Of a stretch of 39,087 nucleotides of DNA, positions 1 to 13,300 are shown in pieces. The notes beneath the pieces were generated by a model that ran no database searches, was not told the origin of the DNA, and saw nothing but the letters and a program-made list of their open reading frames with translations. How positions within the stretch are numbered: the stretch's first letter is position 1; each line of letters starts with the position of its first letter. The translations under genes and the position numbers were made by a program. This DNA is from Apostichopus parvimensis (taxonomy: Eukaryota > Echinodermata > Holothuroidea > Aspidochirotida > Stichopodidae): NCBI GenBank assembly GCA_000934455.1, contig KN887876.1, forward strand, positions 9,321-48,407. Reading direction: 5' to 3'.

Positions 1-1074
1 AAAAATTTCTTGTACGCTCCGCGCCAACTGATGGTGGCGCTCCGCTTAGATAGTCTTGCTGGCATGTTTGCCCGCCCCCCCCCCCACTTTCACAACTCAA
101 ATCCCGCCCCTGGGCGGAAGCATACTTCAGCCCCTCCATCTCAAGAGGGTTTGGGGAAAGTTAACAACCTGAAGAAGAGTGTTGAAAGTTTAAATCATCA
201 GGGTAGTAGTGAAGTTTCAAGCACTAACGGTTCACGCCGGGGCCTCTGTGACCTTGTTAGTGAGAAAACAACTGTTTATTGTGATGGTCGGTAAGAAGTT
301 TAACTAATGAACATAATACGTTTCGCCCAGTGTAAAAAAAGGTTTTTGAGTATTTTTTTAACACTACAACTCGCATTGGGGGGGGGGGCTCCTGGGGGGG
401 GCACGATTTTTTGGGAGGGCAAGTGACCCCAGCGCCCTCCCCCCCCCCCCCCTTGGCGATGCCACTGGTCAAATCGGACTGTAGAAATAGCTCTAAATTG
501 GAGGCGACTTTTAGCAAGTTCAAAAATATTGAAACAAATTGCGAAACACAAAATGGCGACGTTCATGTACCGTCACTGCTGAAAACACAATCACATTGCG
601 TAGAAGAATACAAAGTCAAGTAGGCTGTAATAGTAAGTGCGATTTTGTGGGAAAGTTTACCTTAGGATCTATCTTAACCCCTTCATCTCATATCCATTGC
701 GTAGGACTGGTTGTCTTCTCTCCGATGTGTGGATCACTTTATAGTGTTATTGATATCGTGTAAAATTAAGAACCTATTTGTTGTGCGTATCCTACCGTAC
801 ACTTAATAGAGCTTAGGCCTCACAATTGCGCATAACACGTAACAGTAACGTTACCTGTAGGCTGTAGCATCACAAGAAACCTTTGGCTTTGATAACCCTT
901 AATCAATAGGCATAGCATAAGTCTTGGTTAAGTCATAACGTAGCGTTAGAGGTGTCCGTGGTGGTAGGCAAATTCAATGTCTAGCATAGGCCCTAGGTCT
1001 GATCTACATTTATTCAGCCTAAGGAATTTTAGTCCTAATTACAATTCTCATTTCCTTTTAATTGCTCAAAGGGC
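1..1074 (+). other. Upstream region: candidate 5' UTR exon and promoter
   Basis: No protein-coding gene is convincing here. A donor-like site (G followed by GTAAGAAG) lies at 291, and a pyrimidine-rich tract ending in AG lies at 1070-1071, three bases before the ATG. Together they suggest a noncoding first exon ending near 290 and an intron 291-1071 in the 5' UTR. Promoter elements cannot be placed. Poly-C/poly-G runs sit at 79-90, 370-402 and 435-452. Confidence 0.3.
300..465 (-). repeat. Possible end of a hAT-like short element
   Basis: Read on the minus strand the sequence begins CAGTGGCATCGCCAAGG, followed by a long G run. That closely resembles the start of the complete hAT-type element at 7383 (CAGTGGCATAGCTAGAGG). 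No matching second terminus or target-site duplication is visible, so this is a truncated copy or one whose other end lies outside the window. Confidence 0.35.
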
Positions 1075-1313
1075 ATGAATTCACCGAATGCCTGTGAAGT
1101 AGTCCTGGAAGTCTTGAACAGGGCAACCAGCCAGGATACCTCAGTTCTAAAACCAGCTGAACAACAGTTAAAGGAATGGGAGACACAACCAGGATTTTAT
1201 TCCATACTACAGGCAATTTTTTCTAACCACAGCGTTGATGTCAATGTGAGATGGTTGGCAGTTCTTTACTTCAAAAATGGCATTGACAGATACTGGAGAA
1301 GGACTGCTCCAAA
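1075..1313 (+). CDS. IPO11: IPO11 exon 1 (first coding)
   Basis: Residues 1-79 plus two bases of codon 80. The start ATG at 1075 has G at -3 and aligns with the start of vertebrate IPO11 (VVLEVLNRATSQDT, then LKPAEQQLKEWETQPGFYS). It encodes most of the Ran-binding importin-beta N-terminal domain. The donor is GTGAGT at 1314. The ORF runs one codon past the donor, and the splice replaces that read-through lysine with N-A-M. Confidence 0.96.
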
Positions 1314-4300
1314 GTGAGTTCTCTTTGCTGATATCTAGGACTGTTTGAGAACATTTCCCCCCTTTTTCTTCTTTTTTTTCTCTGGTGGGGAAAGCGGGTG
1401 GGGTGGGGATTGGATGATAAAGCAGTAAATAAAGGTAAACTCTGCATTTTCTACTAACCCTGGTACTTAAAGCCAAGTCTGAAGATACATTTGATAAAAA
1501 ATTATGCTCTCTAATAGTCTAAGCCACTTTCCATAGCTGCTTACTTTACTCTCACCTCACAACCAAATATCTACAGTACCATGTCTAGAGTGCCTTGATA
1601 ACCTTCTTAGCCAGTATCTTTATAAAGTCTTGCAAATCATCATAAGAATATTTTCAAATGTTTCATCCCTGGAGGAAATTCAAATGGGTGTAATGTTGTT
1701 TACAGTTTTAGTGTTGTGATCCTGTTTGAAACTCAGATATATGTCTCTGCCTAAGTTGGCTGTGAAAAATTCTATGCAGATGGTTTCTGTTTTAATGGGC
1801 CTTGTTTATTGTTCAATTTCCAGTGCTATGTCAGATGAAGAAAGGGAGTCCATACGGGCACAACTGTTGGGGAATTTCAATGAACCAGTGGCTCCAATTG
1901 CAACACAACTAGCTGTCTTGATCGGCAAAGTGGCCCGTCTTGACTGCCCAAGGAATTGGCCGGGATTAATACCCACGTTACTAGAGGCTGTCAAGACACC
2001 TGACAAGCTTGCCCAACAGAGGGCCTTACTCACATTACATCATGTTACCAAGACTTTGGCAGCAAAGAGATTGGCCACTGACAGAAAGCTGTTCCAAGAG
2101 GTACGGCACAGTATTTTATCCAATCATGCTGAAAAGATCAGAAGGGAATGTTCTTCTATAATTAAGTTTCTCTAAACTTATAAGACTAGAGAGAAATATT
2201 GGTTGGGGGATAGTGTGAGGACATAATCAAAATCTCCCTATATATATACCAAAATACAGTAGCTATGTATAGAATAGACCTGTTTGCTACTCAAACCCTA
2301 AGGCCTTAAGGGCCTACACACCCTATAAGTGCAAGATTATAAGGGCAATTTTTGTACCTGAGCTTAATTGAAAACTTTGGTGGGCCAAATTTGACCCAAG
2401 AACAGCCTGTTGAGAAGCTCTACTCTATGAAATCAAATGCCAAATTACCAAGTACCCAGCTAGTTCCTCTGGCACATTTTTGTTTGCATTCAATTATATT
2501 GCTGCCATACTAATAGTACCATATTTATTTCTCCGTTAATTAATTAAATCATCTGTTTTAGCTGACTAGTGGAATATTTGGATTTATATACAACCTTTGG
2601 AACCACCATACAGAGGTATTCTTCCAACATGCTGGCCAGCAGGATGTGACTAACATGCTTGAAGCCCTCGAGTTGAGCATTCTCACCCTTAAAAGTGAGT
2701 ATTTTCCACAACTGTTTTAAGCTTGATCTATATCGGTATATTGGATTTGACAGTTTCTCATCAATTTCATATCATACTGTAGCAATGCATAGCAAAATAG
2801 TGTAAGCAGAGCAGTGATTGCACGGGTTATCCGGGTACCCACCTGACGCTCTACTACCCAGTTCCTAAATTGTTACCTGAATCCTTTAAATTTGTTTATT
2901 GAATGTGTATATTTCTTTTCTTTTACTTTTTAAGAAGTTTAAAAATGTTTCGAAAGCTACAATTTTTTAAAATAACAGGTTAATTGAAAGAACAAATTTG
3001 CACATTGAAATTACCGAACATGTATGAACATGGAAACATTGTCAGAGAAAAATACACTTGATATATTATAGCATTCAATTTGCAATTTATTGAAAATAGC
3101 TATACAAGAAGGTAAATTGACAAATTTCTGGGTACCCGGATACCCGACGGGTAACAGCCTCGGGTACCCAGTTCCCAATTTTTGGTACCCGTGTAAACAC
3201 TAAAGCAGAGTTCAGGGTTTGACTTTAGATGATGTAGCAATTCTCAGCTCTCATTTCATCTCAAAGGTTGTAGATCTCAGATAAGTGGAAAAATGAATTG
3301 CGATGTTGTTTATCTTGTCGATGCCACCAGAATCAGCGAAACAGTTGCAAATTCTCAACAGTTGGACTATGATTTACGTTAATAGTTCATCGACATATTT
3401 TACTGCCCTTCTCTGATGTAATCTAAGATAAGTTCTTATGCTGATATGAGATCAAGTTTGTGAACATTTTGCTGGTTTAATCAATTTTAGCAAACGATGG
3501 TGTCAGAATTAAGACTACACAGATGACATTTGGGATATACTTTAAAGGGAATTTACATGAATTTTCATTGTTATATGCTATCAATTTGTTTGCTGGATAG
3601 ATTCATGAAACATTTCTGTGGTATTTCATTCAATCTCACAGTTTTACGTAAACAGCTCATCTATGGAATTCCCGCTCCGGACCAAGTGCCTGATGCTGTG
3701 GTAAGTTTGCCAATCAGCAGAGTAGTAATAGACCTTTGATCATTCAGCAGCTAACTATTCGTGGTTATATGTTTCATACACTGACACATGTATGTATCTC
3801 TACAGTACCTTGCCAAGTGTTCTGCCCGATCAGATACAAATTCATCTCCGTTTTCAAGTTTAATGTTCTTTCCGTAAGCTCTATAATGCAGCTTTGAAAG
3901 TAGCCCGCAGAAGGAATATTAACCTTTATAGTATTGTTTATCTATCCAGGCAGCTTATACATCTATCCAGGCAGACTATAGTATAGTATATTTTGTTTAA
4001 CCTTTTTTTTTTTTTGGTCCTTAAGAATTTTTTAAAACCTTTCACTAAACATGATTGCAACAAAATTTCAGATATGTTTGCATACATGTTCTCATATACT
4101 GTATGATCCTGTCTTGGATTCAATCAATATTAATTACTAAAACCTTCAAAAGGACCTTAATTAAAAGGACCTGCATCCTTAACTTGAAGTTTTCAATTTT
4201 TCGGTTTTAAATATGACATGTTATTTTAGAAGTAATCTACTAATGGTGTTAATAACATTGTTGTCCTATCCTGTAAATAATAGCGTTAATTAGTTTCCAC

Positions 4301-7300
4301 TGCTTCACATGTTTATGTAGTTTGTGTTTATGGATCGATTAACATTTAAGACCTCTCCAACAAACCACACAGGTTTGTTTGATTGCATCGCTCTCTGCTT
4401 TTACTCCCCGCACAGATGGTTTTGAAGTTGACATTCGACAGACTGAGGTCTCTACTAGATATAAGTAAGTCATCTGTGTTGGATCTTCTTAGTGTTGGAT
4501 AATAATAATAATATAAGAATTTGTAAAGCGTTTTTACTCAGTTAAAAAAAACTGCTCAGAAGCGCTGCAGGAGCAAAGTACCCAAAATGGACACAACAGT
4601 TATCAAACAAATGGATACGCATTCATGATAAGAACGTCTTGAGTTCTTTCTGGAAAGTTGACACATGCTGGAATGTTTTCGGATGTAAAGGGGAGACTGT
4701 TCCAGAGCTGTGGAGCTGATCTAGCAAAGCAACGTTCCCCATAGGTGGAAGTGCAAACAGTAGGAACAGATAGCATATGTTGTACACTTGAACGAAGCAC
4801 CCTGCTAGGTCTGTATTCTTGGAGAAGCTCTTGTAGGTCTTGTGGATCTTCCTAGTTATCTTGGTTCTTAGTATAAATAAGCATATTGCTGGTTTAGAAT
4901 ATTACAGTAGAACACTACTTGGGCCTGATTCTTTACCATTTTGGAGCTAAAAATGTCGAGTTCAATTTTATGCCAGTATGTTACTACGGCATTGTAACGT
5001 GTTGTCAGACAGGACTGCATTGTTAAGTTTCCTTTGCTTCTGTCAAACCTTTTGGCCAATGCATTTGAAAAATTGTCTGAAGTGTAGAATACATTTAAAG
5101 TTTGTAATGGCATATATCACAGATGGCTTTCAAAATTTTCAATTTCATAATTGTTAACACTGATCATTACAAATGAATACAGCCATATCCTAGGCCAAAC
5201 TGACAAAACTGTAAAATTCTGTACGTAACTTTGTATCAAATAACATTGTAGCATTCATTCCCTTGCTGTCACTTGTGTTTAGGCTTGGACAGCAGACACA
5301 AGTCATTCCTCTTGCATGTGACTCTGTGGTGGAGTATGAAATGTACAACAGGATAGGTTTGAAATTATAAGCTTAACTGACAAGGGGTAGTTTCAAATCA
5401 TAAATAGCAGTTAACCTCTGAACATTATGCATATGTTCATATATACCATATGGAGGGTTTGAATATGCTTCTTGAAGATAACCTGTTGCAATCATGTTCT
5501 AGGTATTATTATTATTATTATCTTCAAAAAAGTTATTGTTAAGTTAACTCAGCTTTTAATGGTAATGTGAGGTTGTGCCTGGGGCTCCAACCTCTGCTAG
5601 AAACATCTGAAAAAGGAAACTTTTCCTTCCCCAAAAACATGCAAATTGTTAGAAGTGAGCATTCTGTTGATATATCTCAGAACAGCACTTTGTTCATTAG
5701 TTAGTACAGAACTGGTTCAATTTTGAGAGTTTTAATTTACTTAGAACTGTAGAACTATGCTATTTTGTAACAAATGCGTGGGTTAAAGTGGTGCTGTAAA
5801 CTTGTTTTCACAGAGAAGTTCCTTTTAGTGGAATATTTGATGAAAAGTAAAGTTTACATGCTTTTTTTTCACTGCTACCTTCTGATTGGCTGTTGGAAAA
5901 TGAATATTCATCATAATATGAATATTCTGTTAAGTTTCCTTTCCTTCATTCAAACCTTTTGGCCAATGCATTTGAAATATTGTCTGAGGTGTAGAATATA
6001 TTTAAAGTTTGTAATGGCATATATCACAATTCACAAATGGCTTTCAAAATTGTCAATTTCATAATCGTTAAAGACTGTTCCTTACAAATGAATACAGCCA
6101 TATCCTAGGCCAAACTGACAAAACTGTAGAATTCTGTACGTTACTTTGTATCAAATAACGATGTAGCATTCATTCCCCTGCTGTCACTTGCGTTTAGCTT
6201 GGACATCAGACACAAGTCATTCCTCTTGCATGTGACTCTGTGGTAGAGCTTCTCCAGTTGAGCTAATTAGAATTGAAGACCTCCGCAGCATTTTTAGGAT
6301 ATTCTGCATGGTTTGGCAGTATGCAAAAGTAAAACAGGATTGGTTTGATTTTTGGCATCTGATAAATCAATTGTTAATATCTGCGAGCAGAACCAGGGCA
6401 AATCTCGCAGTACTTCTCGCGGGTTGTTTCGTTTGGTGACTCAATTTAACGTTATCTCCCAACAATTTTCAAATGATGGGGTGTTTTTATTGATTTGTTT
6501 GCAGGAAATTCCTTCCAGAATGCCAGCCATATCAAAGAGAAGGTGGAGAAAAATATCATCATCCTGGGCAAAATGGTAAGGATTATGAAGAAAGGCCTCC
6601 TTGTTTATAAGATGTAAGAATTTTTATTGACCATAAAAGGAATTGGCATTCACTCCATCTCAGTAAAACAGACAATAAAACAATCATAAATACATCGAAA
6701 ATACATAAAAATCTGATTCCTAAAACAAAAAATTAAGACTACTACGTTTATGTTCTGACACATAAAATTGGCCTATTTCCTTCAGAATATTTCCTACTAT
6801 AGCATAACTAGTTGAAATGTGTTTGTTAAAGGAAGATAAATTTGTCAGAAAAACTCAAAGAAATATATCCCTGTGGAGGGTTAAATGTATAATGTATTGC
6901 ATTGTAAAGTATTATGCGTAGGGGTGAGAACAAGATATTGAGGTTGGGTGTTTCAACAATTTGAAAGACTTACTCTCTTTTGGATTCAAGTAACCTGTGA
7001 CCACCTTGAATTTTTTTCTTGGTTCTTCACTGAAAAACGTCCTTTACTGGTCTTTTATTCTTCCCCTCCCACCCCCCTCTCCCCAGCTTCTTGAGAGCCA
7101 AGAGACCTTCCCAGTGCCTTACAACGGTTTCATCAAGCATGTCCTCGAGTTCACTACCAACTTTCTCTTCACGGACCCCGGGAGGGTGCTCCTGTTCGAA
7201 CGGTTCACCGTGCAGTGCATGAGTCTGATCAAGAAAATCATCAAATGTAATTCTTACAAGATCACCAGGGCGATGGAAGACAGCAAACAAGCAGCAGCAA

Positions 7301-10300
7301 TGGAAGCTGAAAAGGTGAGTCAAAGGGAGGAATATTCTAGGGGGGGGTTGTCCGATCTCTCATTGGACAAGCAACTATTTGGCAGTGGCATAGCTAGAGG
7401 TTTTGGCGCCCGGGGCAAGAGTAGAAAATTGTGCCCCCCCCCCTCACTACTGAAAGAAAGGTAAATTATGCGCGAAGCGTGCAATCATTTTTGGTTATAT
7501 TTTCGGGCAAGCCCCCCCCCCTTAAATCAAATTGTGCTCCTACGCCTATGATATTTCTACCTCTCGAAATCTAGTGCTTTGGAACTGTATACTGAACTAC
7601 CCGAAATTTCCTTGACATGTAGTCATTACAGAATACAGAACAGAATAAAAAAAAAAAAGAGAAAATGGTCGAAATGGACAGAAAAGAAATCACAATCTAT
7701 AAATTTGCTTATAAAAACAACTACATTCAGATCAGATTATTATTAGTAACTGGAAAATATTCATGCCTGACGACATACATCAATTTCGTCATGTTTTTCT
7801 AAAAAGTGCTTATTTTTTTTTTACTCTCATTCTCCCATTTCAGCGCCCCCTAAACCCAGGGCACGTGCCCTCCCTTGACCCCCCCCTAGCTACGCCACTG
7901 CTATTTGGCAAGCTAATATCAAAAGAAAATTTCACAAATTGTCATTCTGACAACCCGAAATTCCCTTAAAATATTGCAACGATTAACTAGCAGTAGTCCG
8001 TTCAGTTTGTTGGACACAATGAAACACTTTAGTCACAGAGTATTCGGTCTCTTGGTTATTTACAAAATTTCCGCCACCACACTTATCCTCAAGCTTTCCT
8101 TGCCTCTCCTTTCAGACAACCAGTGGATTCTTCACCAATGACGTTCTTACCGAGATGGCGAAGTGCCTGCTGTCACACTATTTCCTTCTCACAGAAGAGG
8201 TATGAGGTTGCAACGAGCGGTGGTCACATCGTATTAACACTGATTCTGTTATTTCACCAGTAACCTCCGATTGAATTCCAATCTTCGATATTGCTGACAA
8301 ACTGGGTTTCAGCGTTTATGAACCTACTTGTTGTCATAGGTTGTTTACATGGGGTCAATCGAGGTCAAATTTGTGAACCACAGGGAGGTGTAGTGTAGGC
8401 TGACTTGTTATTAGCCTATTCACAGTACTTGCATGACTGACGTCAAGATCACTTATGTTGTCCAAAGGTATCGATGAAACTTAACTTTCTAGATAAGCAA
8501 ATACGAAGAGCTTAGTATACTGAAGGTATTCTGCTGGAGATGCAGATGCCATAATAGAATGTACGGACCAGACTTTGAGTCCAGACTGGTACTCATGCCA
8601 TAATTTAATGTATGTACCAGACTTTAATTGAGTCCAGACTGGTACTCATGCCATAATTTAATGTATGTACCAGACTTTAATTGCGTCCAGACTGGAACTC
8701 GTGCCATAAAAGATTGTACGTACCAGACTTTAATTGAGTCCAGACTGGTACTCGTGCCATAAAAGATTGTACGTACCAGACTTTAATTGAGTCCAGACTG
8801 GAACTCGTGCCATAATTTAATGTATGTACCAGACTTTAATTGAATACAGACTGGTACTCGTGCCATAATAGAATGTACGTACCAGACTTTAATTGAGTCC
8901 AGACTGGTACTCGTGCCATAAAAGATTGTACGTACCAGACTTTAATTGAGTCCAGACTGGAACTCGTGCCATAATTTAATGTATGTACCAGACTTTAACT
9001 GAGTCCAGACTGGTACTCGTGCCATAATATAATGTACGTACCAGACTTTAATTGAGTCCAGACTGGTACTTGTGCCATAATATAATGTACGTACCAGACT
9101 TTAACTGAGTCCAGACTGGTACTCGTGCTGTAATAGAATGTATGGACCAGACTTTAATTGAGTCCAGACTGGTGACGAAACTTTGATCAGTCTGTGTTTT
9201 TGAAATTATTAATAATGTTTCCCTCACGTTAAGGATTTGTTAAAGAGCGAACGATAGCTACGAAATGGTCTATAATTGCTAAATTGGTATATATCTCTCC
9301 CAGGATTGGCCAGGATTGCACCTGCCTTGTGCAATCTGTAACAAAATGTTACCATGATTGATGGGAGTATGAGAAATCCGTAACATTGGTTAAAAAAAAA
9401 ATTTACCGAATTCAAAGGGTGACAGAAGCTAATGGTATGTTTTGTATGTTTGCATTTTGGAAAGTCTGTGACTCTAGTTTGACAATCTCTCTCCTTTTTT
9501 TCGTTGTTTTTTTTTTTTTTCGTAGGATATGCAGCTTTGGGAAAGTGATCCCGAAGGGTTCGTTGGAGACGAAGGAGGAGAATCGTGGAAGTTTAGTCTC
9601 AAAGTAAGGCAAACGTTTCCCATAATTCTGGAACTGTCTAATAAATCCTTCATACAGTATCAATATATCTCTGGCTTGTGGTTGTGTTTGCGACATGAAC
9701 TCACATTTGCCATGTGTATGATGTGTGATATTCTCAAGTGGGGAAATTATTTATTCGAAATCAACATTGTAAAAAAAAAAACAATATTTGTATACCAAAT
9801 CTAACGAGTGGTTGTGAGCCAGGTTGGACCCTGGGACCAAATTCTGTCACCCGGTTCCTCTCTGGAGGTCTTCATTTCTCCTTAGATATCATGAAAGTGA
9901 GACGACTACATTATTCTATTTGTTTACATATTTTGCTGGGCCCCCTATTTAATCTCGGCCACGTTGCCAAACCCCTCCCTCCCCCCCCCCCTTCTCATCC
10001 TGTCGTATCTGACAGTTTCCCAGTATTTTTAATTCAATGAAACTGCAAACTTGTTTAACGAATTTAATTTTCATTCCATTTTGCAGCCGTGCACAGAGGT
10101 TCTGTTTCTGACCCTTTTTCATGCATATAGGGACACACTAAAGCCTACACTACTGCAAATGGTTCAAACAGTACAAGGTGAGTATATCCTGATGGTTACT
10201 TGCTGAAACTCTATTTTTGAACTAGAAGAAAGACCATTAAACACAATACATGTTTATGCTGACAAGGTTCCCTTTTTAATAACGGTAAATTACAGTCCAT

Positions 10301-13300
10301 AGTTTGGTGTTGAAAGATTGCAAAATTTGCTGTAAAATTTCTGCACTAGTATGTGAAATGTACATCCTTATTGCATGTTTTTGTAGTGAATTATGATTTT
10401 CAAAGTTGGATGACATTTTACATCTCACAAACATGATTCACACAGGGAAAACATATTTCTGGCAAAAATTTACATATTGATGAATTCTAGAATTCAGGAA
10501 GCAATAATGAGAATTTTTCAGTATTATAATGGCCAACCGCAATGGAAATTATAAGCTTAACTGACAACATTGCTTCAAATCATAAATAACAGTTAACCTT
10601 TGAACACTTTTCACATGTTCTTATAAAACATATGAAGTGTCTGGATGTACTTCTTGAAAATATGTTTAACCTGTTGCAATTATCTTCATGCTTAATTAAA
10701 CAATTTCAAATTAATAAGTTTCCTTTAAGTGATTTAAATAATTAATGGTTATAAGTGTGAGGTTGTGCCTGGGGCTCCAACCTCTGCTAGAAACATCTGA
10801 AAAAGGAAACTTTTCCTTCCCCAAAAACATGCAAATTGTTGAAAGTGAGCATTCTGTTGATATATCTCAGAACAGCACTTTGTTCATTAGTTAGTACAGA
10901 ACTGGTTAAAATTTGAGAGTTTAATTTACAAAGAACTGTAGAACTATGCTATTTTGTAACAAATGCCTGGTTTGAAGTGTTGCTGTAAACTTGTTTTCAC
11001 AGAAAAGTTCCTTTTTAGTAAAATATTTGATGAAAAGTAAAGTTTACATGCTTTTTTTCCATTGATACCTTCTGATTGGCTGATGATTAATGAATATTCA
11101 TCATAATATGAATATTCAATATTATTCATGAGCATAGGAAAACTTGCAGCTTTTTACAGCTACTACTACATTTGTAATTGGTTTAATGCTGGAGGGAGTC
11201 TGTTTCATGAATGTAAACCATTCCCAAGCATATTTTGAAGTTGACCTTTTGGATACTATTTATTTAACACTTCCTTAGAAATGCAATTTATGAAAACTTC
11301 ATTATCTTCAAAATTACAGAATTTGATGAGTTGCTTCCTGGTAAAGCAAAATCCTGCTCTAATTCAAAGATCATGTGTATGACGATACAGATTATTTAAG
11401 TGCCCTAGTTAAAGATTTTAAAAGTATGTCAACACCTGATTACTTACTGAGAATTGAGAGTAATTTTTCTTTGCTCTGTTGTAGTGACTGTTGTAGTGAA
11501 TTGTTGTAGTGAATAGTTGTAGTGAATAGTTGTAGTGAATAGTTGTAGTGAATAGTGTATTTATAATGAAGTTATGTAATGTGTTATGCTGTGCATATAC
11601 TTGTATAGTGCATATAGTTATGCTATGAAAGCATGTTAAGCATATAATTGATAAATATAAAATTGGTAATTATAATATCAGAGATTTAGTTAGATTGATT
11701 ATTATACACAAATTAAAATATAACTGTGAAAGTCAAGAAAAATTCTTTTTCCAAGGTGGTTTGGCTTTCTGTTAATTCTTAAAAGTTATTATGTGAGGTT
11801 GTGCCTGGGGCTCCAACCTCTGCTAGAAACATCTGAAAAAGGAAACTTTTCCTTCCCCAAAAACATACAAAGATTGTAATTTGATCATCCTGTCACTATA
11901 TCTCAGAACAATACTTGGTTCATTAGGGAGTACAAACAGGGACTAAATTTTAGAGATTTATTTATTTTAAAGCATACAAATGTGCTAGTTTGTACCATAT
12001 GCATAAGCCAAACTGTTGTTGAAGACCTTTTTACAGAAAAGTCTCATTTTAGTGAGATATTTAAAGAAAAGTGAAGTGAACAAGCCTTATTTTCATTAAT
12101 ATCACCTGATTGGTCATTTATTAATGAATATTCATGATTATGCATGAGCATAGTTAAATTGAAGGTTTGCATGGATACTACTGCAATTGTAGTTGGTTAA
12201 TGCTATGGAAGTCAGAAGTATGACACTTTGTCAGCTCTAAGAAGCTTCTTGAGTTGACTTTTTAACTTTTTCAATGCTTTTTCTTTTTAACATTCCTAAA
12301 ATCCCATAGAATTGCAAGACAATTGCATTTTAAAAACTTGACTAGAATTCTGAAGGAAAAGTGCAAATTATGAAAGTTGGTGAGGTGCTCTCTGGCACGA
12401 CACAATTTTCAGAATCAAATTGAATAAATTAGTTAACTCTCTAATTAATTAATTAAATGTCAATTTGTAGAAAACATCTATGAGTATGCCTTATTTTGAT
12501 CAATTCAATCTTATTTTCAGTAATGTTTTGAAAATTTAGTAACATTTCCCCCAAAAAAACTGCAAATTGCAATGTGTATGATGGAAAAATAATAGTTTAG
12601 TGCCGTTCAGAATTTTGAAAAATAATCCAAAAATATAAATCTGACTGGGATGTTTATAAGCATTATATCTTTGCTCAAATGAAGCATTTTCAAGGGAAAT
12701 TTTAACTGTAAATCTGAGGATCCAATTCATTCAAGTTTCTTCTTTCTTCTTCCAACAGGTTATGAGGATGCTTCAGACTTGGACAAATTATTACAGAAGG
12801 AAGCAAGTAAGAACAAAGTAACTTTAATTACAATTAATGAAAAGGGGCAGTGAAAAACATGGGAGAATGAAACGGAGAGTTTTGTGTGTGTGAAGGATGT
12901 GTATGCTAGTTTGGGTGTTGGGAGGTGTGTGTTGGGGCTGTGGGTGTTGGTGTGTTAGGATGTGTGGGTGTTGGGGTGTGTGGGGGGTGTGTGTGGGGGA
13001 GGTGTTAGGGGGTGGTAGATGATGGAAGAAACATTTGGTGACAGGATTTAGTAATTGCTTGTTTTCCTACAACAAATTAAAAGATATGTCAATTTTTCCA
13101 GTAAGTAGCTGGGATTTGAACTTATCAGAAGGGAGGAGGATTAGACCGAGGGGGTTGGGGTGGGGGGGGGATGGGGATAATTTAGTCATATTTATGTTCT
13201 GTACATATGGTGACCATAATATTGACAATTCTCATTTTCTTTGATATTTTGTTTGGTTTCTGTGAATTAGGCAGCTGTAAGTGACAAGTGAAGCATGATT

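Noticed and set aside
9226-9420. Possible exon between the 53-bp array and exon 9
   Set aside because: No frame continues IPO11, and exons 8 and 9 already join in phase over conserved residues.
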